A stretch of 64,000 nt of DNA from Coffea arabica (GCF_036785885.1 NC_092330.1:7474525-7538524); one strand, 5' to 3'; positions 20,734 through 33,248 are shown, counted from the first letter of the stretch. Translations and numbers: made by a program. Notes: generated from the sequence alone by a model not told the origin.

Positions 20734-21767
20734 CTTTGTAGGGTGACGTAGGTTCTCAAGGAAGTCGCATGGCAAGCACTGCTACTAATGTCTTTGTTCC
20801 TTTGCCAATTTTCTGTATTTCCCGATTAAGTTTGCTTTTTGCATGGAGTTCTCTTTTATTAGAGTCAAACGCATGCTAAAATTGCATTCTAAAGTTGCCA
20901 GAATGAGTTTTTTGAAAGTTTTCTGGCCATTTTGGCTGGAAATTGATGAAGAACATGACAACCCCATTGGAGTTCGCTTATATTAAGGATTTTCCATAGA
21001 CAAAATTTGAAAAACTCAGAACCATGCCTCATCTGCTCTGTATCCCCCCCGGGGATCTAAGTTTTGGAATTTTTTAATTCCAAAAATTTTAATTTATGCT
21101 ACTTGACCAAACTGACATCTAGATCTTGACTTGAGTTCTGAATTTGTATTTCCAATTGATTTCCTGACTTCTTAGTGATTCTATTTTGTTTCACAAAACC
21201 TTTTGCTTTTTTGCAAATCTAGTCTTTGTCAGTTTGTTAATTCACAATTATGATTGTCTCCTTTCTTTGATTGTTTTTTATAATCTTCAAGTGGCTTTTC
21301 TAGTTGGAATCCTTTATGCACCATGTTTAATGGGATTAAGAAGAATTAGTTAATTTTGAAATACTTTTATATTATTGACATTAACGTTTATATTGTTTAT
21401 TCTTGTTTTGAGCGTTATATAAGAGAGTTTCCCCTTAATTTAGGCATCCTAATAGTTCTTTCACATTTCAAGCATGCTAAGGCCTTGCTTGGATTGAAGG
21501 TTTTCGTCGGAAAATATTATCGTTTTCCGTGATCACATTTCCCTATCACCTTTTTCCCTCACATATATCAAATCGCTACAGTAATTTTTCCATGAAAAAT
21601 GACGGAAAATGCAATCCAAACACAACCTAATAGTTCCAATATCACATTGCCTTTTCAGTTTCTTTCCCTAAAGGTGTTCTTTTGCTTTCTCTAGTATTTC
21701 GTTTTATCATCCTACCGTAGTACATTAGTTACTAACAATGAATTAAACATAATTCTTACTAACTGGA
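20734..21767. other. Intergenic DNA, no gene seen
   Basis: AT-rich, without open frames of note. A fold-back-like stretch near 21485-21630 (GCTTGGATTGAAGG...GGAAAATG...CAATCCAAACACAACC) resembles the ends of common plant MITEs, but its borders are unclear. Confidence 0.4.
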
Positions 21768-21776
21768 TTTTCTTTA

Positions 21777-23220
21777 GGGATAATTTCAGAAACCTCCCTT
21801 GAGGTTTCTAACACTTTCACTAGCACCCCCTGAGGTTCTCAAAATTTCACTGACCTCCATTGCTTTTGAGTTTTTGGTAACAATACAGTCCAAATCTGAT
21901 TACAATATTATTTTCATGTGTGAGAAGGAATTTTTATTCCATGGCTGCCCCTTTACTCCTTGTATTAGTAGAAGATTGAAAGAATAATAAATTATTAGAA
22001 TGATTACTAAAGTTGAGGGGTGTAAGTACAATACAAAAAATTGTAAGCACTAGATGTGCCAGGGAAAATGCCGGTTTTCATAAATCTTAAATCAACTTGT
22101 GTGTTATCTATTTAACATAACTTAAGTAACTAATTAAACTAATTAAATTACCTGCGAGTATTACTTTCACATAATTAATTTATGTTAAATACAGAACCTA
22201 ACAGTTTCCCTTTCGTAAAAATATGAGTGTAATACTTTTTGACTTTTACTTACAACCATTTGTATATTTAATATAAATTAAATGATTCAGAGTAAAATGC
22301 CTATAAATAGCTAGTATTTTATTCATATAATAGAATAAACTCGTAAAGAGCTAGTAAAAAGTGGGTAATTTATTTTTTTACTTTCACGTATTTAATTTAT
22401 GTTAAATACAAAACCTAGTAGTTTCCCTTTCGTAATAATATTAGTGTAACAATTTTTTAATTTCACTTATAAATATTTATGTATTTAATATAAATTAAAT
22501 GATGCAAATTAAATTGCTCATAAATAGCTAGTACTTTATCCATACAATGAAAGAAACTCGTAAAGAACTTGTATGTTATGGAAATTTTTTTTTACTTTCA
22601 AATACTTCATTTATATTAAATACAAAACATGCTACTTTTCCTTTCGTAAAAATACTCGTGTAACGGCTTTTGAATTTTATTTGTAAATATTTATGAACTT
22701 AACATAAATTAAATGATCCAAAATAAAATGCCCATAAAACCTGGTACTTGGTTCATGTAATAGAGAAAAGCCATAAAGAGTTGGTACTTTATGGGATATT
22801 TCTTTTTTAAAAAATATCTAATTTATGTTAAATAGATAACCTACTAATTTTTTTCGTAAGAAGTTACTGTAACATTTTTTGAATTTTACTTAAAAACATT
22901 TATTTATTCACAGCAGGTACAAAAATGGTGCCTTACTCCCTAATCTGGCTTTAATTCATGTACTAGCCATCAAGTTTGTGTTATTGTTGTTAAGCTTGAT
23001 TAATCACTCTAGATGCTTTTTTCTCCAACTAAACGGTAGTAATACACTCCATCTTCAGTAATAAAACCCAACTTCATAGGATATATTTGTAATTTTGACC
23101 TTCATGATGTCAGCAAAGGGGCCCAATTTTCTATCAAGGGAGGTCAGTGAAATTTTGAGAACCTCAGGGGATGCCAGTGAAAGTGTCAGAAATCTCAGGG
23201 GAGGTTTCTGAAATTATTCC
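21777..23220. mobile_element. Non-autonomous Mutator-type element (MULE), 1444 bp
   Basis: 82 bp terminal inverted repeats (21777-21858 and 23139-23220) differ at about 6 positions; the outer motif is GGGATAATTTCAGAAACCTC. A perfect 9 bp direct repeat, TTTTCTTTA, flanks it at 21768-21776 and 23221-23229. Long inverted repeats with a 9 bp duplication define the Mutator superfamily. The interior carries no transposase; it is an AT-rich array of ~214 bp tandem units. Confidence 0.88.
22170..22870. repeat. ~214 bp tandem repeat inside the MULE
   Basis: The phrase AATTTATGTTAAATAC (or close) recurs near 22177, 22394, 22608 and 22820, spaced 217, 214 and 212 bp. Other phrases recur in step: CCCTTTCGTAA, ATAAATTAAATGAT and CTCGTAAAGA. 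About 3.3 units are present and diverged by perhaps 15-25%. Confidence 0.8.
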
Positions 23221-23229
23221 TTTTCTTTA

Positions 23230-24450
23230 TAACGTCAAAAAAAGATTACATATTCAAATTCCTAACAAAAACAAATCGACGGCTATAATTTACACGATAC
23301 AATATAGTAGTTTCACCTATTTTTTTTAATTGTTGTTTTTGATGTATAAATACTTACTGAAGGCGGCATCTGTGATGGGTAAATCTCCATGAGAAAGGGA
23401 TAAAAGTACTACTATTATTGTGGTGATATAACATGAAGTCGGTTATTTAAATTCTTATCGTATAGTTTCAAAAATTAAAGAGAAAAATAGCAAAACAACA
23501 TTATACAGATGTTATAGCTAGATTTAGTAATACATATCTTGGGTTCACTATTGCATGTTGTAAAATATAACAAGAGCAATTATATGTAACAAAAATTTAA
23601 TAAAATGATTGTTGGCTATAAAGTAATTGTTCAATAGTTACTTTCTTAATGCAATACTATATAACAACTCGACAAACTTGTTAAAACTGATCACTTTTAG
23701 GTTAAATGTTCTTAAGTGGATCCCTTACTGCATTGAGTCAAGAGTTTTTGTAAATAATTTAGAGACTTAATGACATTATACCTTAGTTTAGATTGATCAA
23801 GTAAATATATAACTGAAATACCCAAGGGACAAAATAATTTAGTTGCCAAAAATTTCATGTAAGTCAGCAGTGAAATAATAACCTGCAACTAAATACCGTT
23901 TTGTATTACATACTAGAAATATTATGAAAAAATTAATAATAGGATCTTTATGATGGTTGTAAAATCATTAATGTTGGATTAAATCATCAGAATCCAGGCC
24001 TTACTGCAATTTTAGTTAAGTACTTTATCGTTTTCCTTACTTGATATACTCATTCGCAATTTTTTCTTCTTTTTGGCGCCAACTCTCCATTGTTCCTGAA
24101 TCTAAGTCAAAACAATAGTTTTCCTTTCAAGAAAAGGAAAATAAATAAATTAATAGTGTGACTAAAATTCTACAATTTTATCACCTAATCTGCGAAAATC
24201 TAACTGTTACAAGTCACATCATCCGGTGCAAAAGGAAAAAAGATCATCCAACATTTAAGATTGGTTTTCAACAAAGTGAAATAGGAACAAAAAACCAATT
24301 ACTCCTAGAGCAGTTGGTCAGCATGAGAGTTTTAATACTCTATTTGGGTGTAGGTCAAGAGATTGAATCCCTTCGTCTGTATTATAAAAATTCAGAGTTC
24401 CTGAAAAGTTTCGATAGGGGGTGCTATAGAGTAGAGATGGGTATATATTA
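23230..24450. repeat. Diverged third copy of the local duplicated sequence
   Basis: Several blocks parallel the 37.3-41.3 kb region in order. GACGGCTATAA appears near 23279 and 37322. A CATGAARTMGRWTATTTA stretch appears near 23431 and 37437. A stretch around ATCAAGT...AAAATTTCATGTAA appears near 23796 and 40972. A TTATGAAA...GATGGTTGTAAA stretch appears near 23930 and 41110. Identity is clearly lower than between copies A and B, so this is an older duplication. No gene is visible. Confidence 0.5.
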
Positions 24451-25562
24451 GAATTTATCGTGTTCGACAAAAAAAAAAAAGAAATAGGAACAAAAGGTAA
24501 AGAAATTTCAATTATAGATACCAAGAAGAAAATAATTTCCATAGCTAAATAGTCTTGAAAGAAGAAATTTGGATTGGATCATTGGCTTAAAAGTTACTGT
24601 GGACAATAAGCAATTCATATTGCTAATTGGCTGAATGGACATTTCTATTGTGGGTGAATCTGAAAATAAAATACATAGCCATAACTCCATTATTCTGTTA
24701 ACATGTACACTACAAGCAGACCAAATAAAGCATACATCTTTAAAAAAAAAACTATTAAAAGTCAATGACAAAAGAAAAGACTATTTTTGCAGATTCCTAA
24801 AATTCTTTAGCTCTTTTTTCTCAATTGTGATGGTAGTATTCATCATTTGACCTGCATTTGGCTTTAAGAAAAGTCGATTAGAAACTAGTATAATTGGATA
24901 AATTACTAAAAATTTTACAGAAAGCAAAAAGTCCATACCTGTAAAAGGTTATGTATCCTTTTGGCTACTAAAAGTTAATTGCAATTATAAACATTCTGCT
25001 TGGATTTTTTTTTTAACAAACTATAGATGAATATTTTTACCTATTGTGAATTTCATTAACTAAATTCAAGAATTATATAAATATTTCTCTTCCCACAAAA
25101 GAATTAAATAACTATTGTGAATTTCATTAACTAAATTCAAGAATTATATAAATATTGTTCTTACCACGAAAGAATTAAACTCATGAGTATTGAGTATTAT
25201 GTGCCACATACGAGTATGTTGGTAGTTTATTTGGAACCAAATGGTTACAATCTTGTTGAAGACCACTAAAGGAGTATATCCATTTTGTATTGGATCCTAA
25301 ATTTCATTTTAACACAAAAATGTAATCGTAATAAGCAACATGCTTTCAAGTTATATGCCTGAGAATTCGAACAATTAACCACTAGATTCGAGGTGTATAT
25401 ATGCTTTCTAAGGTTGGAGAAATTGTTGAACTAAGATTCTTTTTCCCTTGCACACTAGATATCTGCATAAAAGGAAAAAAATAAGAATCCTAAGAAAAAC
25501 AAAGATATATTTTGTATACCGGAGAGTGCAACATGCATATTTCACAGTATATCATTTTGTTA
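24451..25562. other. Intergenic DNA, no gene seen
   Basis: AT-rich, with only short chance open frames. The 71 bp tandem duplication at 25041-25182 is the only structure I can support. Confidence 0.5.
25041..25182. repeat. 71 bp tandem duplication
   Basis: CTATTGTGAATTTCATTAAC begins units at 25041 and 25112. The two units differ at a few positions near their ends. Confidence 0.85.
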
Positions 25563-26470
25563 AGTGTCAAACCTGCATGTGTTTGCTTGATTGTTTATGC
25601 TTATTTGTTGAGTATTTTGTGTGTTAATGTCTTTCCCTTTAGGACTTTTAGAGAGTTTTTATGTTTAAATATGGTTTGAAAAAAATGAAAAATTATTGAC
25701 TAAGCCGGTGTTAAATGCCTGGTTTTATAGGGTTTAAAAATTTCAAGTATATTCCTTCCCAATTAAGATTGGACATGTATTCAAAATTTCAAATTGGAAA
25801 AGCATCGAGAACAAGTATGCAAGCAAACCAAGATGAATAGGCACGGAAAAGGATAAAAGACCTTGCGGATACTCTGAGAAGAACCCTCAGAATCAGTTGC
25901 TCCAAGCAGATACTCTCAGAAGCTGAAGAAAATTGACTCAAATTCCAACCAGTTCATCTATGATGGTTGCGAGCATTAATAAGGTCCCCTCGAATTGGTC
26001 TGGAGAACCGGTTCGATGGAAGCTGCAAATTCTTCAGGGCGTCTAGGGTTTTCATTTCCTGTTTAACAATGGATTTAGATTCTCAATAAATAAGGCTCAC
26101 AGAGAACGACTTGGGACATCTTGAGGTATTATTAGAGAGCAGTTTTAGCTTCAAAAATACTTAGAATCTCTTATATCTTTTGCTTGTAACTTTGGAGTTT
26201 TTTAGGAAGAAGGAAACAGCCCTTCATCAATCTTGACATAAGAGTTTCAATCCCATCCTCCTTTTTATCTTTTATGTTTAATTCTATGTTTTCTTCTATA
26301 TTTGTTGTGTTCTTTAATTTCTCTATGTCTAGCTAATTAATTTCTTCCTCGACAGTTGGAGCGCCACAAAGTTCTTTCTTGACCATGGTTGATTATCAAA
26401 AAATGGAAAAATTTAAGACTGTGAATCACTACTTGCAACACAAATTATATCTCTGCACATACTCTGAAAC
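25563..26470 (+). mobile_element. Possible degenerate solo LTR
   Basis: Starts near TGTCAAACCTGCATG and has the look of a plant LTR transcript region: AGGGTTTTCATTTCC, then CAATAAATAAGGCTC, then a T-rich U5-like stretch to about 26350. I found no clean TG/CA borders or target duplication, so this is a style-based guess. Confidence 0.3.
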
Positions 26471-26678
26471 AATGTAGTAGCATTACACATAGAGGTGAAT
26501 AATCCATTTTCATCATTTGATACGTTGAATTCCCATGGCATCCTAAAGATTATTCATCAATGATAAAGGGATGGAAAATGAAAGACCATAACTCATCAAC
26601 AGAAAATCAACAGTACTTACCTTACGAGGATAGGCTACAAGAATAAGAGTTTCTGGTTTGCCTTTCTAGCAGCTGAAT

Positions 26679-28085
26679 TGACAGGTGCCGAACCTGTGCA
26701 ATAATAAATACCTGCTCAAATAAAATATAAATTCTGTATATAGCGGTAAGCAGGGTCGAATCCACAGGGACTGGGGATAATTTAATTTCTTTTAGAGTCC
26801 GAAGTATGGGAGGGTTTTTGAAAATGAGAGAAACTAAATTATTTGGAATAAATTAAAATAAAATAAAATAACTACAACTCAAATAACTAATTATCACAAT
26901 AAAAATAATAATGGACGAACTCTAGCCAAGAGACAACTGCGGAGATGGTTCACTTAATTCGATCACAGATGCAAGGATTTTTCCAGTTACTATCTGATAA
27001 ATTAGTTATAGTTGTCATACACGCGATAAACAACCAAGTCTTCCTCAATTTCTCGATAGCCAAGGTACGACCGTTGACTATTTCTCTAATCAGGAAACAA
27101 CCCTAGGTACGACCATAGAAGTTTAATTCCCTAATTGCATGAATAATTAGAAGAGCCTAATTCTAACCAATCAACACGCTACGAGGGTCTCTTTAAGTTA
27201 GCCTGTCTATCTCCCTGACACAAATCCAATCATGCCAGTTGCCACCAGTTTAGAATAATTAAACAATTACGGATTTAACTACCCTAATTGGCTTCAGGTT
27301 ATTGAATTAATCTAGAATCCGGGCCCTGAATAATCGAATAATAAAACAACCATATGAACATAAAGCAGAAGATAGATAAATACCAGTGAATAATGGAAAT
27401 AAATAAAAACTAATTCGATCTCACAAATTTAGTAGAACCAAATCCTCCGTTGTTCTTGACTAGACAAACTTAGCCACGCCTCATGAGAAAATCTTCAAGT
27501 AATTCCACTGAGGTCCAGGCCATCAAAAGAGCCAAGAAAGAAACAAAACTAAACTACGCTAAAAGTTAAGCTAAAACTATTCATTCCAAAACCTTCTCTA
27601 CGTTTGTCCTTTTAAAGCCAAAGGGAAAAATGACATAATGCTTCCTACTCCGTGGTCCCCGCACGAATTAGAGTCCAATTCCATCTCACAAGCCTTTGTA
27701 CGTTTCTTTTTCAAGAGCCCAAATGACTCATGCTTCTTATCTCCGTGGTCCCCATGAGATTCCCCAATCAAAGTACAAAAAGGTAAGCCTCTTGATGTTA
27801 CCTCCTCTTTTTCGTCTTTCATTGCTCTTAGGACTCTTAAGTACTCAAGACACTCCCAATTAGCAAAAGAAATGCAGTCCGTGTATATCACCATGTGGGC
27901 CAAGTCTGTGACTTATTTGAAGTCTCAATTATTTCCAAAAAGTCCCTCATTTTTGTAAATTTCTGCTCCATTCCTGAAATGAGACCCAAATACCAAATAT
28001 AAATAAATATTACTAATTAAAACAATATTTGGCAAGAAAAAAGGGGAAATTAATAATAAAATTATCAATAATTAACACCCTATCA
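26679..28085 (-). repeat. 3' LTR (in element sense) of the non-autonomous Athila-like element
   Basis: 1407 bp, about 99% identical to 34400-35806. It shares a GTCGTACC...TGGTTGTTTATCGCG block with the + strand Athila LTR at 41492. Open frames inside (such as 27598-27903) occur in both LTRs and are not genes. Confidence 0.9.
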
Positions 28086-28100
28086 ATTCCCCCCACACCT
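28086..28100 (-). other. Polypurine tract of the non-autonomous Athila-like element
   Basis: On the - strand the sequence GGTGTGGGGGGAAT directly precedes the LTR start at 28085. It confirms the minus orientation. Confidence 0.7.
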
Positions 28101-29989
28101 GAATCATGCTTGCTCTCAAGTATGAGAACAACATTTGAATACCAAAATTTTGACAATGGCTATCGCTCCAACTACCGTATTGCCAAGATACCCCAAAAAA
28201 ACATATATCAAGCATCACAGGTCAAGATCAAAGAAAATCACCCCGATTAGCTTCCCAACCACCAACTCCTCCAATTTAAAGCAAACTAACCTAAGAAAAA
28301 GAAATGGTTGCTCACATTTATCAGCAAATGGTCCAACTATTAACCAAAATCTCGACATTAAGATCACAAACCGGCAAGCTGACTTATTCACATACTAACA
28401 CAATCTTTATTATTTTTTTTCTTTTTGTTTTTGTTTCTTTTTCTTTTCTTCTTCTTCTTCTCTTTTTTTTTATTCTTTTTTTTTTAAATAACAAAAGACT
28501 TAGTCTATAGCCCTTAGAGCCTTTTGACGCGAACTCCAACATTTGATAGATGGAGGAGCCCGGTTACTCAGCTCCAATCGCTATAGGACCACGCACTCAT
28601 AGTAACTACTACCTTTTGATGCGAGAATCGACACTTTAGGTGAAGATCCCCGGTTACTCAGTAGTAACAACTAGCGGAGTACAGTCAACTCTTATTTACA
28701 ACCATATAGCACGAAAACTAAAAATAACACAAAAAATAATAGCAGCCAGCCTCAAATTTCCAAACATGGAGAATTAAAATTAATAACTGGACCAATTCAC
28801 ATGAAAAATGCCAACAATCATTCCCTGTGCCTAGAAAAGTTAACCAAAAATTAGAAGAGTCAAGCAATTACTGATATTCACCAGAGAGATGTTCCTGAAC
28901 TCAACCACATCAACTTGATACCTTTTTATTAATAAAACTTGACAATAGCATAATTAGAGGCAACAATCCAGCATCAAAACTTGGGAGTCATAGAAGAGCT
29001 GACCACTAGAAAAAAAATAAACGAAAAGGGAGATAAATATCAAACTAAAAATAAAGGAACAGCCTTTAGAAACTAAAAACAAAAATACTAGCACCCCAAC
29101 TGATCTCCCCCCCACACCTAAATGACACATTGTCCTCAATGTGATAATGTAAAAGCAGAAGGAAGGAGAGGGGCGACGGTACTTTCCTGAAGTCATCAAA
29201 ATAGGGCGGTTCAGGTGGAAATTGAGGATCAAGGCCTACATGGGGCATAAATGCTGCCAAATTCTGCGCATGTGATGCAGTTTGACGTCAATGTGGGTCA
29301 TCCGCATCGCTAGTAGCTCAACTCGCATCTGGAGCTGGTGCCATTCGTCAGCCCCTGGGGTGGGAGGAGGCTGCGAGTGTCTAGGTGTCCTAAACCTAGA
29401 AGCGGATCTTGGCCTTACCATGATCTCTAGATGTCACTCTAATCACAAGGGACTACAATTGCCAACAGATAATGGAAACAGGAATTTCAAAGTAATAACA
29501 ATTTATTGTTTAAAACCAACCCAATGAACAATAGGCACAATTCAATCACCCACGGGTTATACGAATACCTCAACACTAATAACAAATGCAATCAATGAGC
29601 CCCTGTGGTCCAAATGTAGTCAAATTCAGAATCAAGGCAGTCCAATCATGCAACAAGTGCTCCAAATAGCTTAGTAAAGGAAACCAAAAGGATAAAATGC
29701 TCCTAAACAAGGCAATCAGAGGCAACTAACTTCAATAAGCAAATTTAAGCGTAACAGACACCTCTTAATTTAACCAACAGCCGCAGCAAATTACCCACAA
29801 CTCGACACAAATTACAATTTAAATACAAATGGCCCCAAAACCGTAACAACTGTCTCCAATTGGACAGTTAAATACCCAATTCAACCTGCTAAAATTAGCA
29901 ATTGACCACAGAAATTGGCAATTCCAGCAACCACAGTTCAGGATTCGAAAAACAATTTAAGCACTAAGGATCAAGAAACTGTAAGCAAC
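28101..29989 (-). other. Non-coding interior (pre-LTR side) of the non-autonomous element
   Basis: No credible frame. It includes a pyrimidine-rich run (28404-28485, T and CTT stretches). It also has repeated ATTGACCAC/AGCAA phrases grading into the repeat blocks that follow. The pol-bearing part expected in an autonomous Athila is absent. Confidence 0.5.
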
Positions 29990-30962
29990 AATGCAACCAG
30001 TACCACTGGTGTACACACAGGGAGGATTTAAATCAAACAGCAGCAGCTCAATAAATATCAGAAAAATATCCCCACGTATGGCAGCAATTAAACCCAATTC
30101 CGTCCAAAATTTTACCCTAGAAATTGTCCAAAACAACACCTTCTTCTATTCATCAGAAACCCAAACACACAAGCGCAAAGTCCAGCAATAGCAGAACCAG
30201 AAAAATACTAATCGAGGTTGAAGATTCAATACCTCCACCTGTCAAAGAAATTCGACAGGTGGCTTGCGCTGCTGGTGGCGGGCTGGTGAGCGAGGGTCGT
30301 GGAGCGCGGTGGCCGCGTGGAGGTGGTGGTGAACCGTGTGGACTGGCGGTGAGGTTGGAGCTATGCGGCGTGCGATGAAGGAAGATGGACGCGGCTGCTG
30401 GCTGTGGCGAGGCCTGTAGGCAGAGGCGCGCTTGGAGTTGCGCGCGGGGTTGCAGCCGCTGGTGGAGCTTCGTGCGCGCTGTGGCTCTGGTTGCAGACGC
30501 AGTCGGAGGACAGCTGGTGTCGCGCGAGAGGGCTGCACGCAAGGCCGCGGCAGCGTGGAGCTTGGGCGGCGCGAGAAAAGAGGGCGTCGCGCCTTGGGTG
30601 AGCTGGTGGTGGTGCGAGCCCGGGTTGGAGTTGGCGACTGCGGATCGCGGCTGGAGAAGAAGAAATGCGCGGGGAGATGGTGTCGGCGGCGCGTAGTGGA
30701 GAAAAGATGGAGAGGTGGCGGTCGGCGCTGGTGGAGGTGCACCCAAGCTGGTGTCGTGGCGTACGAAGGAGGAGATGGACGGTGGAGCGGCGTGCGGCGT
30801 TCGGCTTGGGTCTCGGCCGAAGAAGAAAAGAAAAGAAGAAAAAGGAATCAGGGAAGAAGAGGAAGAAAAGGGAAAGAAGAAAGAAGGGAAAGAAGAAAGA
30901 TAAGAAGAAAAAGGAAAAAGAAAAGAGAGAAAGAAAAAAAAATAAAAGAAAATAAAATGATT
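29990..30962 (-). repeat. Duplicated internal block 1, with GC-rich island
   Basis: Contains the AGTACCACTGGTGTACACA phrase, then ATACCTCCACCTGTC, then a GC-rich island (30245-30800), then a GA-rich run (30820-30955). The same order recurs at 31700-32840. The stretch reading GGAGGTGCACCCAAGCTGGT (30738-30757) and the ~60 bp after it are nearly identical in both. The island is open in several frames on both strands purely because of base composition. Confidence 0.7.
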
Positions 30963-30976
30963 TTGGGGTTTTTTTT

Positions 30977-31271
30977 TTCGGAGATGGTTCACTTAATTCG
31001 ATCACAGATGCAAGGATTATTCCAGTTACTATATGATAAATTAGTTATAATTGTCATACACGCGATAAACAACCAACTCTTCCTCAATTTGTCGATAGCC
31101 AAGGTATGACCGTTGACTATTTCTCTAATCAGGAAACAACCCTAGGTACGACCATAGAAGTTCAATTCCCTAATTGCATGAATAATTAGAAGAGCCTAAT
31201 TCTAACCAGTCAACACGCTACGAGGGTCTCTTTAAGTTAGCCTGTCTATCTCCCTGACACAAACCCAATCA
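30977..31271 (-). repeat. LTR fragment recaptured inside the element
   Basis: About 295 bp starting TCGGAGATGGTTCACTTAAT and ending near ACCCAATCA match the LTR interior (34659-34955 and 26939-27235), in the same orientation as both LTRs. It carries a few differences from both, for example TATATGATAA. Both junctions lie in non-LTR sequence, so this is a third, partial LTR copy inside the internal region. Confidence 0.85.
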
Positions 31272-31699
31272 ACAAAATGCAAATCGCAACAAATTCTCTA
31301 AAGATTTAGCAATTGAAATCAATAGGTAAAATACTCCCAGCAAGTCAATTAGACGCCACCAACTGCAATAAGCAATGGAAGTGGCACAGTAGCCTTCCAA
31401 TTCAACAAACAAATGAAGAAAATACCCAACCAAAGGCACTTCAAAGGACGCAAGACATAAACTAGCAAAATAGAACTCAAGTGATACCGACAGGGATACC
31501 AACAGAGCAAATGAATTCAATTGATTGAAGCGCAACAAATGTCACCAGTTGGACAGTCAAATACCCAAGTCAAACGCTCAAAATTAGCAATTTGGCCAAG
31601 AAACCAGCAATTCCAGCAACTAATGGTAAGAATCGAGAGACAGTTCAGGCACCAAAACTCAAGAATCGAATAGGCAGTCCAGCACAGAGGAATAAGAAA

Positions 31700-32840
31700 T
31701 GGAAAGCAACACTGCAACCAGTACCACTGGTGCACAGACAGGAAAGAATTAAATTCAACGGCAGCAACCCAATCACAAGAACTTAAACTTTAAAATAAGC
31801 AAGAATCTTCAAATAGGAGCCACAACGATAGGCCAAAAATCTCAACCAGTACCACTGGTGAGTCACAGGGAAAAACTAAAGCAAATGGCCAACTCAATAA
31901 TGTAATCGATGCCAGAAAATATCCCCAAACGAAGTAGCAAATAAACGTAATTTTGTCCCAAAATTGACCCTAGAAAATGCCCAAATTATCACCCGCTTGG
32001 ATCCAACAAGAAATCCAACCACTGGTATACACACAGAAGGTCAGACGGCCAACAATTCAACAAATATCAGAAAATATCCCCACATATGGTAGCAATTAGA
32101 CCCAAATCTGTCCAAAATTGACCCTAGCAATTGCCCAAATCAATACCTGCTTCTATCCAACAAGAAATCCAACCACTGGTATACACACAGAAGGTCAGAC
32201 GGCCAACAATTCAACAAATATCAGAAAATATCCCCACATATGGTAGCAATTAGACCCAAATCTGTCCAAAATTGACCCTAGCAATCGCCCAAATCAATAC
32301 CTGCTTCTATCCAACCAGAAACCCAAACAAAAATTCTAGAAAATTATGCTAATCGGAGAAGATATCACAATACCTCCACCTGTCAAAATGACAGGTGGTG
32401 ATGCGCAGAAATGGAGAAGCATCGGACAGATTGACAGCGGCGGCTGAGCTGGACGTACGGCAATGGAGGAAGAGCTGGGAGCTGCTGGTGGCGTTCGGCT
32501 TGGGTGGTGGCGGACAGTAGCAGCGGGTCGCGCGAGGTGGAGAGAGAGGGAAGAGCTGACGGCGGCCGCGAGGTGGTCTGGTTGTGGGCGAAGTTCACCG
32601 CTGGTGGAGGTGCACCCAAGCTGGTGTCGTGGCGCACGAAGCAGGAGATGGACGGTGGAGCGGCGTGCGGCTTGGGCAGAGCTGGCGGCGTGGGGTTGCG
32701 GCGGCGGACGAACGAAAGAAGACAAGGAAAAGTGCAAAACAGGGGAACGGCGGAGAAGAAGAAGAAAAGGAAAGGAAAGAAAGAAAAGAAAGAAAGAAAG
32801 GAAAAAAAAAAAGAAAAAAAAAATAGTTTTTGGGTTTTTT
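31700..32840 (-). repeat. Duplicated internal block 2, with GC-rich island
   Basis: Second copy of the block at 29990-30962: CCACTGGT phrases, ATACCTCCACCTGTC, a shorter GC-rich island (32390-32740), then a GA-rich run (32750-32822). Followed by an A/T-rich low-complexity stretch to 32990. Confidence 0.7.
32001..32308. repeat. 154 bp tandem duplication
   Basis: Units at 32001-32154 and 32155-32308 both start ATCCAACAAGAAATCCAACC, and the second half of each is near-identical. A third partial, diverged unit starts at 32309. Older relatives of the unit lie at 29990-30170 and 31700-31990. Confidence 0.85.
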
Positions 32841-32989
32841 TTTTAAAAGTTTTTTTTTTCAAAATTTTTTCCGAATTTAAATTTTCAAAATCTGAATTTT
32901 TTGAAGAAAAAGAAAGAAATAAAAAAAAATGCTCATTGAAGTTTTGAATTTTCTCAATGTGAAATTTTTAAATTTTTTTTTTTTTAAAG

Positions 32990-33248
32990 AAACCCAGTCT
33001 TAGGCGTGGGCACGTCTAACTGCTATAGAGTCCGCAGATCCTGAACGAAAATTTCTTTCCCTCAGGCGTGACCACCTGGCGTGGGCACGTTTAACTGCCA
33101 CTTTCCTGCCACCAAGCAACAAATCACTAAATGCAACTAACACTTAACAAAAACTCCAAAAACATAAGAAAATTAAAACAAAAGCCTTGGGTTGCCTCCC
33201 AAGCAGCGCCTTTCTTTAATGTCTTTGGCTAGACATTGCCATATTTCT
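32990..33248 (-). other. Post-pol junction sequence of Athila-like type
   Basis: On the - strand GGCGCTGCTTGGGAGGCAAC (33192-33211) is followed by GCGTGGGCACGT-type motifs (33004-33013 and 33079-33090). I associate this boundary with the region just after pol in plant Athila/Ty3 elements. Here it directly follows the gag-like frame, so pol has been deleted between them. The lineage association is from memory and should be checked. Confidence 0.5.

Noticed and set aside
27598..27903. 101-codon frame repeated at 35319-35624
   Set aside because: Part of the paired LTRs; no known domain, present only because the LTR is duplicated.
30153..31109. Several long open frames on both strands of the GC-rich island
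   Set aside because: Ala/Pro/Arg- or Lys/Glu-rich low-complexity frames caused by base composition and GA runs.
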